A stretch of DNA of 35,267 nucleotides from a virus (IMGVR_UViG_3300010354_000269:1-35267); one strand, 5' to 3'. Counted from the stretch's first letter, positions 1 to 9,018 are shown. Program-made: numbers and translations. The notes: generated from the sequence alone by a model not told the origin.

Positions 1-24
1 GACAAAATTTTTGTTAATTGCCAT
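1..24 (-). CDS. Start of a virion structural protein, cut by window edge
   Basis: Only eight codons are inside the window, reading MAINKNFV from an ATG at 24-22, preceded by a purine-rich stretch (AGGGGAAAGGG) that could act as a ribosome binding site. From memory, structural proteins of T4-like cyanophages often begin with this peptide followed by VKNGLEV. The gene lies directly downstream of the glycine-rich protein in the same direction, so a further fibre or baseplate-associated protein is likely. The call rests on the start context and eight residues only. Confidence 0.55.
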
Positions 25-63
25 GAGGTTCCCTTTCCCCTCTTTTATGAGATTACTTTTTTA

Positions 64-70
64 TATTTAG
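64..70 (-). promoter_or_regulatory. Possible late-type box (CTAAATA) at a stop codon
   Basis: The minus strand reads CTAAATA, where TAA is the stop codon of the glycine-rich gene. It lies about 40 bases upstream of the ATG at 24. The motif is a weak variant of the T4-late box TATAAATA, so this is tentative. Confidence 0.25.
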
Positions 71-957
71 ACGAATATCAGTCTTCCTGTTCCAGATGTC
101 CATTTATAATATCTGTAAGAAGCGTCGGTAGTATAAGTCACACTTCCAGTTGTAATTGCTGGTAGATATGCAATTGAATACTTAATAATAATAACTCCAG
201 ATCCACCTCTTTGACCATTTTGATTATTTCCTGCTGCTCCACCACCTCCACCTAAACCATCAGTTCCTGGTGTTGGAGATCTATAAGCAGTTCCAGTAAC
301 TCCTATTTGAATTCCACCATCTCCTCCACCACCAGATCCTCCAAGTCCACCACCAACTAAACCTTGACCCGTATCGTAATATTGACCGCCACCACCTCCT
401 CCAGCATAGATTACTGAAGATCCAGTAAAATTCGAGGTTACTCCACTACCACCATTTCCTGCAGCAGCAAATGCTGAAGTTTTATCAGTGCCTGCTCCGC
501 CAGCACCACCTCCTCCTCCACCACCAGGATATGAAGGTGATCCTCTATTTCCATATCCACCAGAATATCCCTGTCCAGAAGTTCCAGATCCACCAGATGT
601 AGTATAAGGAGGATTATCTGTAGGAGATCCACCTCCACCAGATCCTCCACTAGAACCATTAGATCCGTAGTTGGATCCAGCACCACCACCAATTGCAGTG
701 ACACTTAAATTAATGCCAGTAATTATAGAGTTTCCCCCATTGGTTGGACTTGTACTTTCTCCAATAGTTCCACTACCACCATTACCAACACTTATATCAA
801 TGATGGGGATGTAACCTGAAAAACTTCCAGTGAGAAATCCTCCTGCTCCCCCACCACCACCTAAGTAACCTCCACCTCCACCTCCTCCTACAAGGAGATA
901 TTCGATAGGAGGAACTTGAGATGGTCCCTGAGTAAGTAATGTTTGAATAATAGCCAT
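67..957 (-). CDS. Glycine-rich virion protein, probable fibre tip or adhesin
   Basis: A 296-aa protein dominated by polyglycine runs separated by Ser, Thr, Asn and Tyr. It begins MAIIQTLLTQGPSQVPPIEY and ends with a conserved-looking module (YRYYKWTSGTGRLIFV). Glycine-rich segments of this kind form polyglycine-II sandwich lattices in receptor-binding tips of T4-like phages, for example gp38-type adhesins. The start codon overlaps the stop of the 2004-aa fibre-like gene by one base (TAATG), so the two are translationally coupled and probably work together. Function as a tip or adhesin is inferred from composition and position. It could also be a general glycine-rich structural protein. Confidence 0.6.
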   Translation of the reverse strand: MAIIQTLLTQGPSQVPPIEYLLVGGGGGGGYLGGGGGAGGFLTGSFSGYIPIIDISVGNGGSGTIGESTSPTNGGNSIITGINLSVTAIGGGAGSNYGSNGSSGGSGGGGSPTDNPPYTTSGGSGTSGQGYSGGYGNRGSPSYPGGGGGGGAGGAGTDKTSAFAAAGNGGSGVTSNFTGSSVIYAGGGGGGQYYDTGQGLVGGGLGGSGGGGDGGIQIGVTGTAYRSPTPGTDGLGGGGGAAGNNQNGQRGGSGVIIIKYSIAYLPAITTGSVTYTTDASYRYYKWTSGTGRLIFV

Positions 958-3900
958 TAGGTTAATCCTGCTCCACTAACTATAAAGTCATTTGATCCAA
1001 TACAGACAACTGTACATAGACCTTTTGCTAAAAGAGTTCTACTTCCAGTGCTTCCAGTAACTACTTGAGTAAGTGTAACTCCAGAAGGAGAAATGCTCAT
1101 GCTACCACTGTGCTTATTGTAAATTGTAATCACATCTCCAACATTGAATACGTTAGAAGGAATTGTAATTGTTCCACCACCAGTGCTAGTTACGATCTTT
1201 CCAGCATCCGTTGCAAGTAATGTATATGGGAAAGTTTGATCATTTGTAGGAACAGATCTTACACTTCCTTTAGAGTCAAATACTGAAGATCCTGCACTTA
1301 CGTTTCCAGAAATTGTAGCACTTGCACCAGTAATTGCTCCAGAAATTGAAGCACTTGCTGCAGTCAGAATACCAACAACATTAACATTATTTGAAAGTGT
1401 TACATCACCCCTAAAGGTAACAGTATTGCTATTTCTTGGATATGAGAATACAACTTCATCAGTTCCACTGACTCTTCTGTAGAATGATACCGTATCTGCA
1501 GTTTCTCCAGTAGCAAACGAAGGAGATAGGTCTCCATTATAGAATACACCACCACCATTTGTAGAACTGTCACCTACAAACAAATAACCAGTTCCATTTG
1601 CATTTCCATATGCTTCAAATCCTGCTTCGTAGTTATCACCTGCAAGAGCTCTTACAAATGTATTTGCTGCTCTTACATCACTTCCAACTACAATGTCTCC
1701 GTTGAAAGTTGAAATTCCTGCAGAGAATGTATTAATGTTCGCAGTAGGAATATTTGCACTTGTGATGTTTGCAGCAGCTGCTGTTAAACCACCACTAATG
1801 TCAACTGCTGCATTAATATCAACAGTTGAGTTGAATGTTGAGATTCCAGTATTAACAATAATTCCATTATCAATGTCAATTCCTTGATTAATATAAACAA
1901 GTGAATTAAAGGTTGCAATTCCAGAAACTTGCAGAGAACTTGGAGTTGAAGCACCAGCAAATTCTAGATTAATAGTTGAAATTCCACTAGTGTTATCAAA
2001 GGTCTTGGTAATATCAATTGTCGAAGAACTGAAGTTGACTGCAGTTGAAATGCTGAATGCACCACCACCCGTTGCAATACCGATAGCATTTGTTGGAACT
2101 GCACCTCCAGAAGCAATTGCACCGAATTGTTCCCAAACATTATTAGTAGTATAGACCCAACCAAGTGAACCATTTGATGATGGGTTTGCTCTATAAACAA
2201 CGTCCCCAGGATTTCCCGCAAGTGTTGGTTGCGTATTACTTACACTATATTTTCTAGAAACAGTTACATCGCCTTGTAAGAACAGTGAGTTTGCTTCAAT
2301 ACCTTTATCCGATGTTGAAGTTAACTTATTGTTGAAGACAACAGGACCATCAAACTCGGAGATGATATTATTATCAGTTCCACCTTCAACTCTTATCGAA
2401 CGACTAATGGAAATTTCAAGTGGTGTAAGAACGTCAAAACCAATATTAAATGCGCCAGTGGTTGGATCTTCACCAGTTACTGAAGGAACAGGTGCATCAA
2501 AAACTTCCTCCTGGCCAGTATTAGAACTTACTCTCTTATTACCAACATAGAAGTCACCATCAGCATTCATACCAGTGAATACAACTACACCACCATCTTG
2601 CTTATTAGATTGTGCAAGAAGTTCTTCTTGAGCTGTAATTGTACGATCTTGTCTTTCTGGGAATGCAGTTGAATAATTACCAGGACCGAAACCAAGATAT
2701 TCAAAGGTATGTCCAGAAGCACGAATCAATGAGTTTCTGCGTAATTCAACTGGTAGGGGTTTAATTCTTCTTACAACTGCTCCAGATAAGTGAGTTTGTG
2801 TTGGTGAACCAAGAACACCTCTGAAGATAGAAACTGGGTTTCCTGATACAGTGGTCTTAATTCTTACAATCTCATCATCAATTTGTAGGTAGTCGCCAAT
2901 CTGAAGGTCCAGATTGTCTACATCAGTAATGCTACAGATTCCTACAGTTCTTGTTGCGATTGGTGCGAGTAATGTTGTTGTAATTCCGGAGTAAATATAC
3001 TCCAGTCTTCCGCCGATGTTTTCAGTTGCATCAGTGAGATTACCTGCATTTGAAGTAAATCCAGGATCATAAACATAGATTGTTCCAGTAGTTGATGGAG
3101 AATTTGTATTAACACCAATGTTTGCAATAAAGGTAGTTAATCCAACTACAGTGTTTACAATAAAGTCTCCATTATAAAGAGAGTTGTCTGCACCACCAAT
3201 TCTTACCTTGTTGAATACGTTAAGTCCGTGATTCTGACTGGTTGTAATTGTTGCTAGTCCAACAACATTATCATAAACAAACGAAGATACGTTTAGAGCT
3301 TTTCCAGATACATATGCTACTGCATTTGACGTAATTGTAGATCCAAGACCAGTAGTGTTAGAAACCGAAATGGTGGATGCCGATGCAACTTGTATTTGAT
3401 TGTGAGTCGAAATGCCAGTGATTCTATATGATGTATTGAATGATTCGTTACTGAAGTTTGATACTCCAAGAACATTAACTGTATCACCAACGTTATTATA
3501 TACTTGAGTTACACTTACGATACCAACAATGTGACTTGCTGTAGTAGCAACGCCAACAACAGAGAATGAATGTCCAACCCCATAAGCACTACCACCATCC
3601 ATAATGACAACATTAGTAAGTTGTCCAGAACTATCAAAACTAATTCTTGCAGTAGCATTAACACCCTGTTCAGTTCCTGCATATCCAACAAGTCTTGCAT
3701 TATAAAGAGTTCCAGCAGTTCCGGAACCATAACCAAATCCAGTGCTTACAATACCGACTTTAGTAACTCTGTTAAGTCCATGATCAATCGTAGTATATAA
3801 AGTATGTGCAGTTCCTACAGAGTTGGAAATAATGTTTGTGAGTGCAATACCAACCCCAGTTGATCTGATTTGCTTCTCAAGAGTTTCTTTTGTAATACTT

Positions 3901-6900
3901 CTTTGAGGTTCGTTAATTACAACTTGACCAATTGGATCTGCGACAGCAAATGAACTTGCAGTCTTTGAATCTGATGTTGGATTATCTCTATTAACTTGGG
4001 GATAAAGATTTATAATTGGTTGTAGATAACTTAAACTATTAAAAGGAGTTACTGATGGAGAGTTTGATGCGTTAACAAGAAGTAGATGATAGATGCCATC
4101 TTGATCACCTGGTACATACTTTTGAATTTCTTGAGATCTGTAAACTACAAATGTATGTGTGTATTTTTTTCTCTTGAACGTTGGCAATGATGTTGTTCTC
4201 GTGGAAACATTATTTTGGAAAGTTCCCGGATTTGTTGTAATACCAACACTAAACTGTTTTGTGCTACTGATTCCAGCAACTGTAAATGTTCCATTGTATG
4301 CAGAGTTTGCAATACCAGTTGTATTGTTTGAACTGATAATGTTTATAATTTCAACTTGATCATTTACTTTCAGATTGTGTGGGAGTTCAGTATCAATTCT
4401 TGCAGTTCCACTAGACCAAGATGCTCCAGAAATAATTCTTGGGTTTCTGAGTTGTGATGAGTTTGTAAGTGTAACTGATCCTGGATTGAATTGATATGCA
4501 ACTTCAGTATTTGATACTCCAAGAACACTACTTGATTCTTGAATTACATAACCATCAAGAGGTGGTCTTGCAGTGACTGAAGAATCTGCAGGAAGAACGA
4601 ATCGTGCTCTATAGACAGTATCAATTAAACCACGAGTATCGGGTTTCCTAGTAATAAACGTTCTGGGAGTCGCTGCGCCTAGAGATCCAGTTCCAAGAGA
4701 AACAATCGTTGAGTAAATGTTATTTTCTGTAGATGCAGTAGCAACATTTACATACCACTGATTGTTTGTAGAATCATATTGAACTGGATGTCCAATATCT
4801 CCAGACTTCTTATCAGATACTCTACTTACAACATGAAGAATTCCACCCTTATCATTGATATTAATTTCAGAATCATTAACTGCATCATTAAGTGTCTTTG
4901 CAATCTTAATTTGATTTGCACTTACAATGTTAGTGCCACTTGTAATTGCATAGTAAACTTGATTGCTATCAAGACCATCAGGAAGTTCACCACTTTCACT
5001 AATGACTCTAATTGTTTCTCCGTTAATAAAAGTGTGATTTTGAGTCAGAGTAAGAACATTGGTTGAAATACTATTGATTCCGACTTGTCTTCCTACCGTG
5101 TAGTCTTTTTCTGATGTAATTTCATTTGCTGTAAATTGAGTATTTGGCATGACAATTCGTGCCGAATACTGTGTTGATACTCCAGCATTTGAAATGAGAA
5201 CATTTAAATTATCATTTACTTTTGCACCAATGCGATATCCTTCAATAACACCTTCTGGAGCAACACTCTCATTAGAGTACTCGTAAAGGAATAGTTTACT
5301 TGTGTTTCCGACAGATACTGTTTTTGCTACGTCAATAGAAATATATTCAATACTTGTCTCTTCAGATTCAAGATGCTTTGGAGGAATAATGTGAGTAATA
5401 TATCCAACATCATCTCTTGGGAATGCAGAACTTCTGAATCCAGATGCACTAAGTGCCTTTGCTCCAAAGTTTGAGTTGGAGTTATTAATTGATTGATCAC
5501 CACCAGAATTTGCTATGAAATGATTTGCATATCCAATCGCAAATACAGAAACAATCTGCAGATATGCATCATTATCACACTTAATGTGGAAGTTTTCATA
5601 TTCAGGCTTAAATCGTGCTCTGGAATCTGAGTGAATATTTTCGTTTCCTGCAGCAGTATAATCCTGATAAGTTCCTGTAGTAGTATCGTATTTTACAAAT
5701 GCTTTGTCATCTTTTTGCAGTCCAATACCAGTGAACTGCGCAACAACCATTGACTTAAATCCATCTGCTTTATTACCATCGGCATGAAGACCACACATAC
5801 CAAAAACAGATCTCAATGAGATATTGAAGATATATGGTGATGCGGACGTGACGGTATCAACAGAGATATTGAGTGTTGCTCCAGATACTGTTGGAAGTGG
5901 ATTTACTGGTGCATTTTGAACTTGATATCCAACTTCAGGATTTGCACCAGTTACATAAACTTCAGATACAACATATTGACCATCATAACCAGGAGCACCA
6001 ACTCCATTAATACGAATTGGAGTATCTACATCAAGACCTTCTAGTTCACCTGATAGAGTAACTCTAATGACGTTGCTTGAAGTTACACCATCTCCTGCAC
6101 GGATGCTGCTGATACCAACTTCAGCACCTCTTGAACCAACAATACGATATTCATCAACTTTGGTTTGAATATCAAGTGAAGATGAAGGATAATCTGGAGA
6201 AATAGGTCTGCCACTTGATGTTCCATAAGCAAGACCTACTTTCTCATAATACATATCCAGATCAGTACGATTTGTCGTATAGGTCTGGAAAGTATCTGAA
6301 ATGCTTACGCCATTAACACCATCTGCATATTCAAAAGCAGTGAGTTTATGGTGTGAAAAATTGGGAACGAATGTATTTGTAGTATAATCCTTGAAGCATA
6401 CTCCATTAGGATCTGCGTCTAAGAAAGTAAACTGCCAGAAGTAACAAGATCCAGTTACACGAAAGACCGCAGATCTTTCAATATTACTATTTTCTGGATT
6501 GGGAACATAAGTTGGACGGATTCTTGTTTTGCGAAGATCCATACCAATAATTGATGTTCCCCTTGGAACAATCACACCACCATAAACACTATTCAACTTA
6601 TAAAGTGCATTACTTTCACTTTCTACACTGAAGTTAGTTGTTAAGTCAAATGGTGGGAAGTCTGATGAGGTTTGACCACTTCTAAGTCTATAATTATTTG
6701 ATCCATCAGGAATCCATCCTGGACGGTTATCAACAATGTGCTCTCCAGGATAGAGCATAATTGTTGTTTTGGCAAATCTATCGTTATCAAGTCCCGCTTG
6801 ATAAGAGAATCGTGCTGCCTCAACAAGTGCTCTTTGAATTGTTTTAAAAGGTCTCGCAAGTGAGTTCCCCTGATTTAAAATACTATCAGTTGAATCAATA

Positions 6901-6971
6901 TTTGAGGGATCTACATAAAGAATTTCTCCACGGGAATTCTTTAAAAAATTATCCAGACGACTTAGACCCAT
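957..6971 (-). CDS. Large virion structural protein, tail-fibre-like (2004 aa)
   Basis: The largest gene in the window. The N-terminal third (from MGLSRLDNFLKNSRGEILYV to about residue 600) reads like a beta-helix or pectate-lyase-type region with PFKTIQRALVEAARFS near the start. The middle is made of many short beta-rich repeats of Val, Thr, Gly and Asn. From about residue 1600 come fibre-like segments with repeated GISTFN motifs. The last hundred residues (TLLATDAGKIVTSTGGGTI to FIVSGAGLT) match a C-terminal domain common in phage fibres. Homologues in cyanomyoviruses are annotated as virion structural or tail-fibre-like proteins. A late-type box lies 32 bases upstream. A role in host contact is likely, but which appendage it builds cannot be told from sequence. 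Confidence 0.75.
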   Translation of the reverse strand: MGLSRLDNFLKNSRGEILYVDPSNIDSTDSILNQGNSLARPFKTIQRALVEAARFSYQAGLDNDRFAKTTIMLYPGEHIVDNRPGWIPDGSNNYRLRSGQTSSDFPPFDLTTNFSVESESNALYKLNSVYGGVIVPRGTSIIGMDLRKTRIRPTYVPNPENSNIERSAVFRVTGSCYFWQFTFLDADPNGVCFKDYTTNTFVPNFSHHKLTAFEYADGVNGVSISDTFQTYTTNRTDLDMYYEKVGLAYGTSSGRPISPDYPSSSLDIQTKVDEYRIVGSRGAEVGISSIRAGDGVTSSNVIRVTLSGELEGLDVDTPIRINGVGAPGYDGQYVVSEVYVTGANPEVGYQVQNAPVNPLPTVSGATLNISVDTVTSASPYIFNISLRSVFGMCGLHADGNKADGFKSMVVAQFTGIGLQKDDKAFVKYDTTTGTYQDYTAAGNENIHSDSRARFKPEYENFHIKCDNDAYLQIVSVFAIGYANHFIANSGGDQSINNSNSNFGAKALSASGFRSSAFPRDDVGYITHIIPPKHLESEETSIEYISIDVAKTVSVGNTSKLFLYEYSNESVAPEGVIEGYRIGAKVNDNLNVLISNAGVSTQYSARIVMPNTQFTANEITSEKDYTVGRQVGINSISTNVLTLTQNHTFINGETIRVISESGELPDGLDSNQVYYAITSGTNIVSANQIKIAKTLNDAVNDSEININDKGGILHVVSRVSDKKSGDIGHPVQYDSTNNQWYVNVATASTENNIYSTIVSLGTGSLGAATPRTFITRKPDTRGLIDTVYRARFVLPADSSVTARPPLDGYVIQESSSVLGVSNTEVAYQFNPGSVTLTNSSQLRNPRIISGASWSSGTARIDTELPHNLKVNDQVEIINIISSNNTTGIANSAYNGTFTVAGISSTKQFSVGITTNPGTFQNNVSTRTTSLPTFKRKKYTHTFVVYRSQEIQKYVPGDQDGIYHLLLVNASNSPSVTPFNSLSYLQPIINLYPQVNRDNPTSDSKTASSFAVADPIGQVVINEPQRSITKETLEKQIRSTGVGIALTNIISNSVGTAHTLYTTIDHGLNRVTKVGIVSTGFGYGSGTAGTLYNARLVGYAGTEQGVNATARISFDSSGQLTNVVIMDGGSAYGVGHSFSVVGVATTASHIVGIVSVTQVYNNVGDTVNVLGVSNFSNESFNTSYRITGISTHNQIQVASASTISVSNTTGLGSTITSNAVAYVSGKALNVSSFVYDNVVGLATITTSQNHGLNVFNKVRIGGADNSLYNGDFIVNTVVGLTTFIANIGVNTNSPSTTGTIYVYDPGFTSNAGNLTDATENIGGRLEYIYSGITTTLLAPIATRTVGICSITDVDNLDLQIGDYLQIDDEIVRIKTTVSGNPVSIFRGVLGSPTQTHLSGAVVRRIKPLPVELRRNSLIRASGHTFEYLGFGPGNYSTAFPERQDRTITAQEELLAQSNKQDGGVVVFTGMNADGDFYVGNKRVSSNTGQEEVFDAPVPSVTGEDPTTGAFNIGFDVLTPLEISISRSIRVEGGTDNNIISEFDGPVVFNNKLTSTSDKGIEANSLFLQGDVTVSRKYSVSNTQPTLAGNPGDVVYRANPSSNGSLGWVYTTNNVWEQFGAIASGGAVPTNAIGIATGGGAFSISTAVNFSSSTIDITKTFDNTSGISTINLEFAGASTPSSLQVSGIATFNSLVYINQGIDIDNGIIVNTGISTFNSTVDINAAVDISGGLTAAAANITSANIPTANINTFSAGISTFNGDIVVGSDVRAANTFVRALAGDNYEAGFEAYGNANGTGYLFVGDSSTNGGGVFYNGDLSPSFATGETADTVSFYRRVSGTDEVVFSYPRNSNTVTFRGDVTLSNNVNVVGILTAASASISGAITGASATISGNVSAGSSVFDSKGSVRSVPTNDQTFPYTLLATDAGKIVTSTGGGTITIPSNVFNVGDVITIYNKHSGSMSISPSGVTLTQVVTGSTGSRTLLAKGLCTVVCIGSNDFIVSGAGLT

Positions 6972-7002
6972 TGTATTAGTTCTTATAGTTTCCGTTATGG
7001 AT

Positions 7003-7010
7003 TATTTATC
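7003..7010 (-). promoter_or_regulatory. Late promoter box GATAAATA
   Basis: The minus strand reads GATAAATA, one base from the T4 late consensus TATAAATA. It ends 32 bases upstream of the ATG of the 2004-aa structural gene and follows a terminator hairpin. The placement suits late transcription by sigma gp55 with co-activator gp33, which is encoded in this window. Confidence 0.6.
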
Positions 7011-7016
7011 ATACAA

Positions 7017-7044
7017 CAAAACCTCCTACAAAGAGGAGGTTTTG
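7017..7044 (-). terminator. Rho-independent terminator after the Mom-like gene
   Basis: A perfect inverted repeat: AAAACCTCC at 7018-7026 pairs with GGAGGTTTT at 7035-7043, with an extra T-A pair closing a six-base loop. Four Us follow on the minus strand, and the hairpin is nearly symmetrical, so it could act in both directions. It separates the Mom-like gene from the downstream structural gene, which has its own late box. Confidence 0.75.
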
Positions 7045-7061
7045 AAGTCACACTTTTTGGG

Positions 7062-7703
7062 TCACTGTAACGAAATAGTATCGTCTTGATTATTATACCA
7101 CTTTTCTTCCTTCCATGTCAATCGTTTTTTAAGTTCTTTATCAAATACCATCAAGTATCTATGCTTTCTACTTCTTTCTCTCCATTCACCCTCAGAACCT
7201 TTAACACTTCCTCTTGAGTGTTTGGTTCCGTCAGCATAATAAAAATCTTTTTTGGGTGCTGTTAGACCGTAGTATTGAAAATTGCAAGCTCGGTATATAA
7301 CTCCAGTGTGGTGATTAGAGTCAGCGTAACTAAGAATAGCACGAACTGTGGCATCTTTTCTAAATCTCCTTATACAACGACTGACGAACCAAGACGTGAT
7401 ATTATATTCTTCTTTCTGAAGATCTGGATGAATACAAAGTCGTGAGAGTTCATAGATACCTTCCTGCTCATGTCTTTGTAGTCCAAAGGCCCCTACTGCT
7501 ACTTCTGGGACGGGGAGACCAGTAAAGATACAAGCACCCAAGCACCCACCAACCCTAAGAATATCAGAAACCGAGGATCTGAAAAGCCCATAGTTAAAAC
7601 CAGATTTGAAATCTTTTGATTCGTCTTTAAGATAGTGATAGGTATAAAGAAGTTCTTTGATTTCTTCTTTACCCACTCTATCTATGTAAAAATCCGATTT
7701 CAT
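7062..7703 (-). CDS. Mom-like adenine-modification protein (GNAT-type fold)
   Basis: A 213-aa protein resembling phage Mu Mom, which converts adenine in phage DNA to an N6-methylcarbamoyl form and so blocks restriction. Visible features are GACIFTGLPVPEVAVGAFGL (about 56-75), YELSRLCIHPD (84-94), a helix SWFVSRCIRRFRK (104-116), then AILSYADSNHHTGVIYRACN (122-141) followed by FQYYGLT. The SYADxxxxHTGxIYRACNxxYxG signature is what I recognise as the Mom family. The C-terminal part is very basic. Small genes lie just upstream and a terminator follows, so it closes its transcription unit. Family assignment is fairly secure; the actual base modification is inferred from Mu. A general acetyltransferase is the alternative. 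Confidence 0.7.
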   Translation of the reverse strand: MKSDFYIDRVGKEEIKELLYTYHYLKDESKDFKSGFNYGLFRSSVSDILRVGGCLGACIFTGLPVPEVAVGAFGLQRHEQEGIYELSRLCIHPDLQKEEYNITSWFVSRCIRRFRKDATVRAILSYADSNHHTGVIYRACNFQYYGLTAPKKDFYYADGTKHSRGSVKGSEGEWRERSRKHRYLMVFDKELKKRLTWKEEKWYNNQDDTISLQ

Positions 7704-7713
7704 CTAAGTATTT

Positions 7714-7887
7714 TTACTCACTTTGTTTGCATTCTAACATATATTCTACAGTATTTGCTACATCATTCATAGCATCACGAAGATGTGGTTGTTGACCAGA
7801 TTCTTGTTTGAGAATAGGACGTGAATCGTCGGTAAGAATCCAACGCCACTGTCTCATCGAATCACAATACCAAAGATTAATTTTCAT
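7714..7887 (-). CDS. Conserved small protein, 57 aa, unknown function
   Basis: Begins MKINLWYCDSMRQWRWILTD and ends in a helix with EYMLECKQSE. A longer reading in this frame is open upstream, but that part is out of frame with the real upstream gene (7877-8035), so the ATG at 7887 is the better start. It overlaps the upstream gene by 11 bases and lies 10 bases before the Mom-like gene, which suggests one operon. The Trp- and Cys-containing N-terminus looks like a short beta hairpin, possibly a small binding domain. I recognise no family. Confidence 0.65.
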   Translation of the reverse strand: MKINLWYCDSMRQWRWILTDDSRPILKQESGQQPHLRDAMNDVANTVEYMLECKQSE

Positions 7888-8035
7888 GCTTGAAATGCTC
7901 CAATTCAACCCAGTTAAGGAGGGTTTGGAATGCACTGATTGATGCTGGAGTGCAGTTATCTTCTTTAAGTTTTTTAACATAGTATTCAAGTGCTTCAATG
8001 ACCATCTGACGGTCTGTTTGGGAAATAAGTGACAT
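7877..8035 (-). CDS. Small protein, 52 aa, unknown function
   Basis: Reads MSLISQTDRQMVIEALEYYV, then KKLKEDNCTPASISAFQTLL, then NWVELEHFKHEN. It is predicted to be mostly helical with no membrane segment. Its ATG lies one base after the stop of the oxygenase-like gene upstream, and its 3' end overlaps the 57-aa gene by 11 bases. The tight packing and plausible composition argue that it is real. No function is apparent. Confidence 0.6.
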   Translation of the reverse strand: MSLISQTDRQMVIEALEYYVKKLKEDNCTPASISAFQTLLNWVELEHFKHEN

Positions 8036-8036
8036 T

Positions 8037-8531
8037 TTAATAGTACTCAAAATCAGCAGCTATAGTATATCTATTTCTAAAAGATTTTATTGCTGGTGGT
8101 TTATGTAAAAGAAATGATGGATATATGTACCAGGTATATTGTTCGGGTATTACATTAAAATCTTTAAATTGTGTTCCCTCATTTCTTAAATTTTTTAAAT
8201 AATATAATCCAGAAATTTTATTCATCTTTCCTTTGGAATGTTCATGCCATCGATTTGATGGATTCTTTTTTTTGTTATCAAACCTATTATCTCTATAAAC
8301 CCACATATCTAATTTATAATTCGATTTAAAATTCAAGTATTGGAAGCAAGAATTTATAAATGTATCTGTAAATATTTTAAATTCTTCATATTCATATAAA
8401 TCAGGCCATGTTTGAAACTTTGGGGCATTAGGGCACCAATCTCCAGATTTAATTAAATTATCTACAAGATTTATTGCTCTTTTATTATCATTTTTTGATA
8501 TAATGTGAGAATAATTATAATTTTTAATCAT
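8037..8531 (-). CDS. 2OG-Fe(II) oxygenase-like protein (first of two)
   Basis: A 164-aa protein with the outline of the small Fe(II)/2-oxoglutarate oxygenases common in cyanophages. WHEH at 95-98 would give the proximal metal histidines and is followed by a beta strand (ISGLYYL, 106-112). The distal part (YPSFLLHKPP, His143) would give the second metal histidine, and RNRYTIAADF (152-161) carries the arginine that binds 2-oxoglutarate. The same pattern occurs in the gene at 33716-34216. The gene is notably A/T- and Asn/Lys-rich compared with the structural genes, and it sits between a tRNA and small genes, which suggests recent gain. The substrate is unknown; protein or sugar hydroxylation are possibilities. 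Confidence 0.6.
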   Translation of the reverse strand: MIKNYNYSHIISKNDNKRAINLVDNLIKSGDWCPNAPKFQTWPDLYEYEEFKIFTDTFINSCFQYLNFKSNYKLDMWVYRDNRFDNKKKNPSNRWHEHSKGKMNKISGLYYLKNLRNEGTQFKDFNVIPEQYTWYIYPSFLLHKPPAIKSFRNRYTIAADFEYY

Positions 8532-8550
8532 AGCAATTGTATCAATAGAA

Positions 8551-8622
8551 AGCCCCCGATCTGATTCGAACAGACGACCAATGGTTTACAAAACCATTGC
8601 TCTACCACTGAGCTACAAGGGC
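8551..8622 (-). tRNA. tRNA-Thr (anticodon TGT)
   Basis: A 72-base cloverleaf. The acceptor is GCCCTTG paired with CGGGGGC using G-U pairs, the D arm is GCTC/GAGC, the anticodon arm is ATGGT-TTTGTAA-ACCAT giving TGT, and the T arm has the loop TTCGAAT. The discriminator is T and CCA is not encoded. It reads ACA, a codon favoured in AT-rich phage DNA. It starts three bases after the stop of the 89-aa gene. Confidence 0.93.
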
Positions 8623-8625
8623 AAA

Positions 8626-8895
8626 TTAATCAACAGGTAACATTTCTGGATTTTCCAGTTCAAGTTCAAACATAAGAGGATGACACTCTTCATCAATTAA
8701 GTAAAAAGACGAATAATATAAATCCTCAGGTTCAAATCTTCTTTCGTTATCTGCTAATTTTATAAGTTCCAGATCATACATAGATTCATCGGGAAGTTCA
8801 TCAAAAGTAAATGGAACTTGATTTATGAAATACATCAGAACAATCATTGTTCCTTTATTGTACCAACAATATCTGGCATCAATACGGTATTTCAT
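8626..8895 (-). CDS. Small acidic protein, 89 aa, between two tRNA genes
   Basis: Begins MKYRIDARYCWYNKGTMIVL and continues with an acidic, aromatic-rich body (DESMYDLELI, EPEDLYYSSFYLIDEE). The frame is open further upstream, but that extension is the tRNA-Leu gene read as protein, so the ATG at 8895 is chosen. A CTAAATACAC element lies just upstream at about 8913-8922. No family recognised. It is probably cytoplasmic, with no signal peptide or membrane segment. Confidence 0.6.
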   Translation of the reverse strand: MKYRIDARYCWYNKGTMIVLMYFINQVPFTFDELPDESMYDLELIKLADNERRFEPEDLYYSSFYLIDEECHPLMFELELENPEMLPVD

Positions 8896-8935
8896 AAAGG
8901 TTCCGTACTTTTGTGTATTTAGAGGGTGAACCTCA

Positions 8936-9018
8936 TGGGCATGGCGGGACTCGAACCCGCATGAGCAATGCTCGACAAATTTTAAGTTTGTTGTGGATAC
9001 CAATTTCACCACACGCCC
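8936..9018 (-). tRNA. tRNA-Leu (anticodon TAA)
   Basis: An 83-base class II tRNA with a long variable arm (CGAGCATTGCTCAT). The acceptor GGGCGTG pairs with CATGCCC, the anticodon arm ACAAA-CTTAAAA-TTTGT gives TAA, and the T loop is TTCGAGT. The discriminator is A and CCA is not encoded. It reads UUA. It begins only two bases after the U-tract of a terminator hairpin. Confidence 0.94.

Noticed and set aside
7888-7998. Longer version (94 aa) of the 57-aa protein
   Set aside because: The extension overlaps the separately coded 52-aa gene in another frame, while the downstream ATG gives a normal 11-base overlap.
8896-9012. N-terminal extension of the 89-aa protein
   Set aside because: The added residues are the tRNA-Leu sequence read as protein; the ATG at 8895 is the sensible start.
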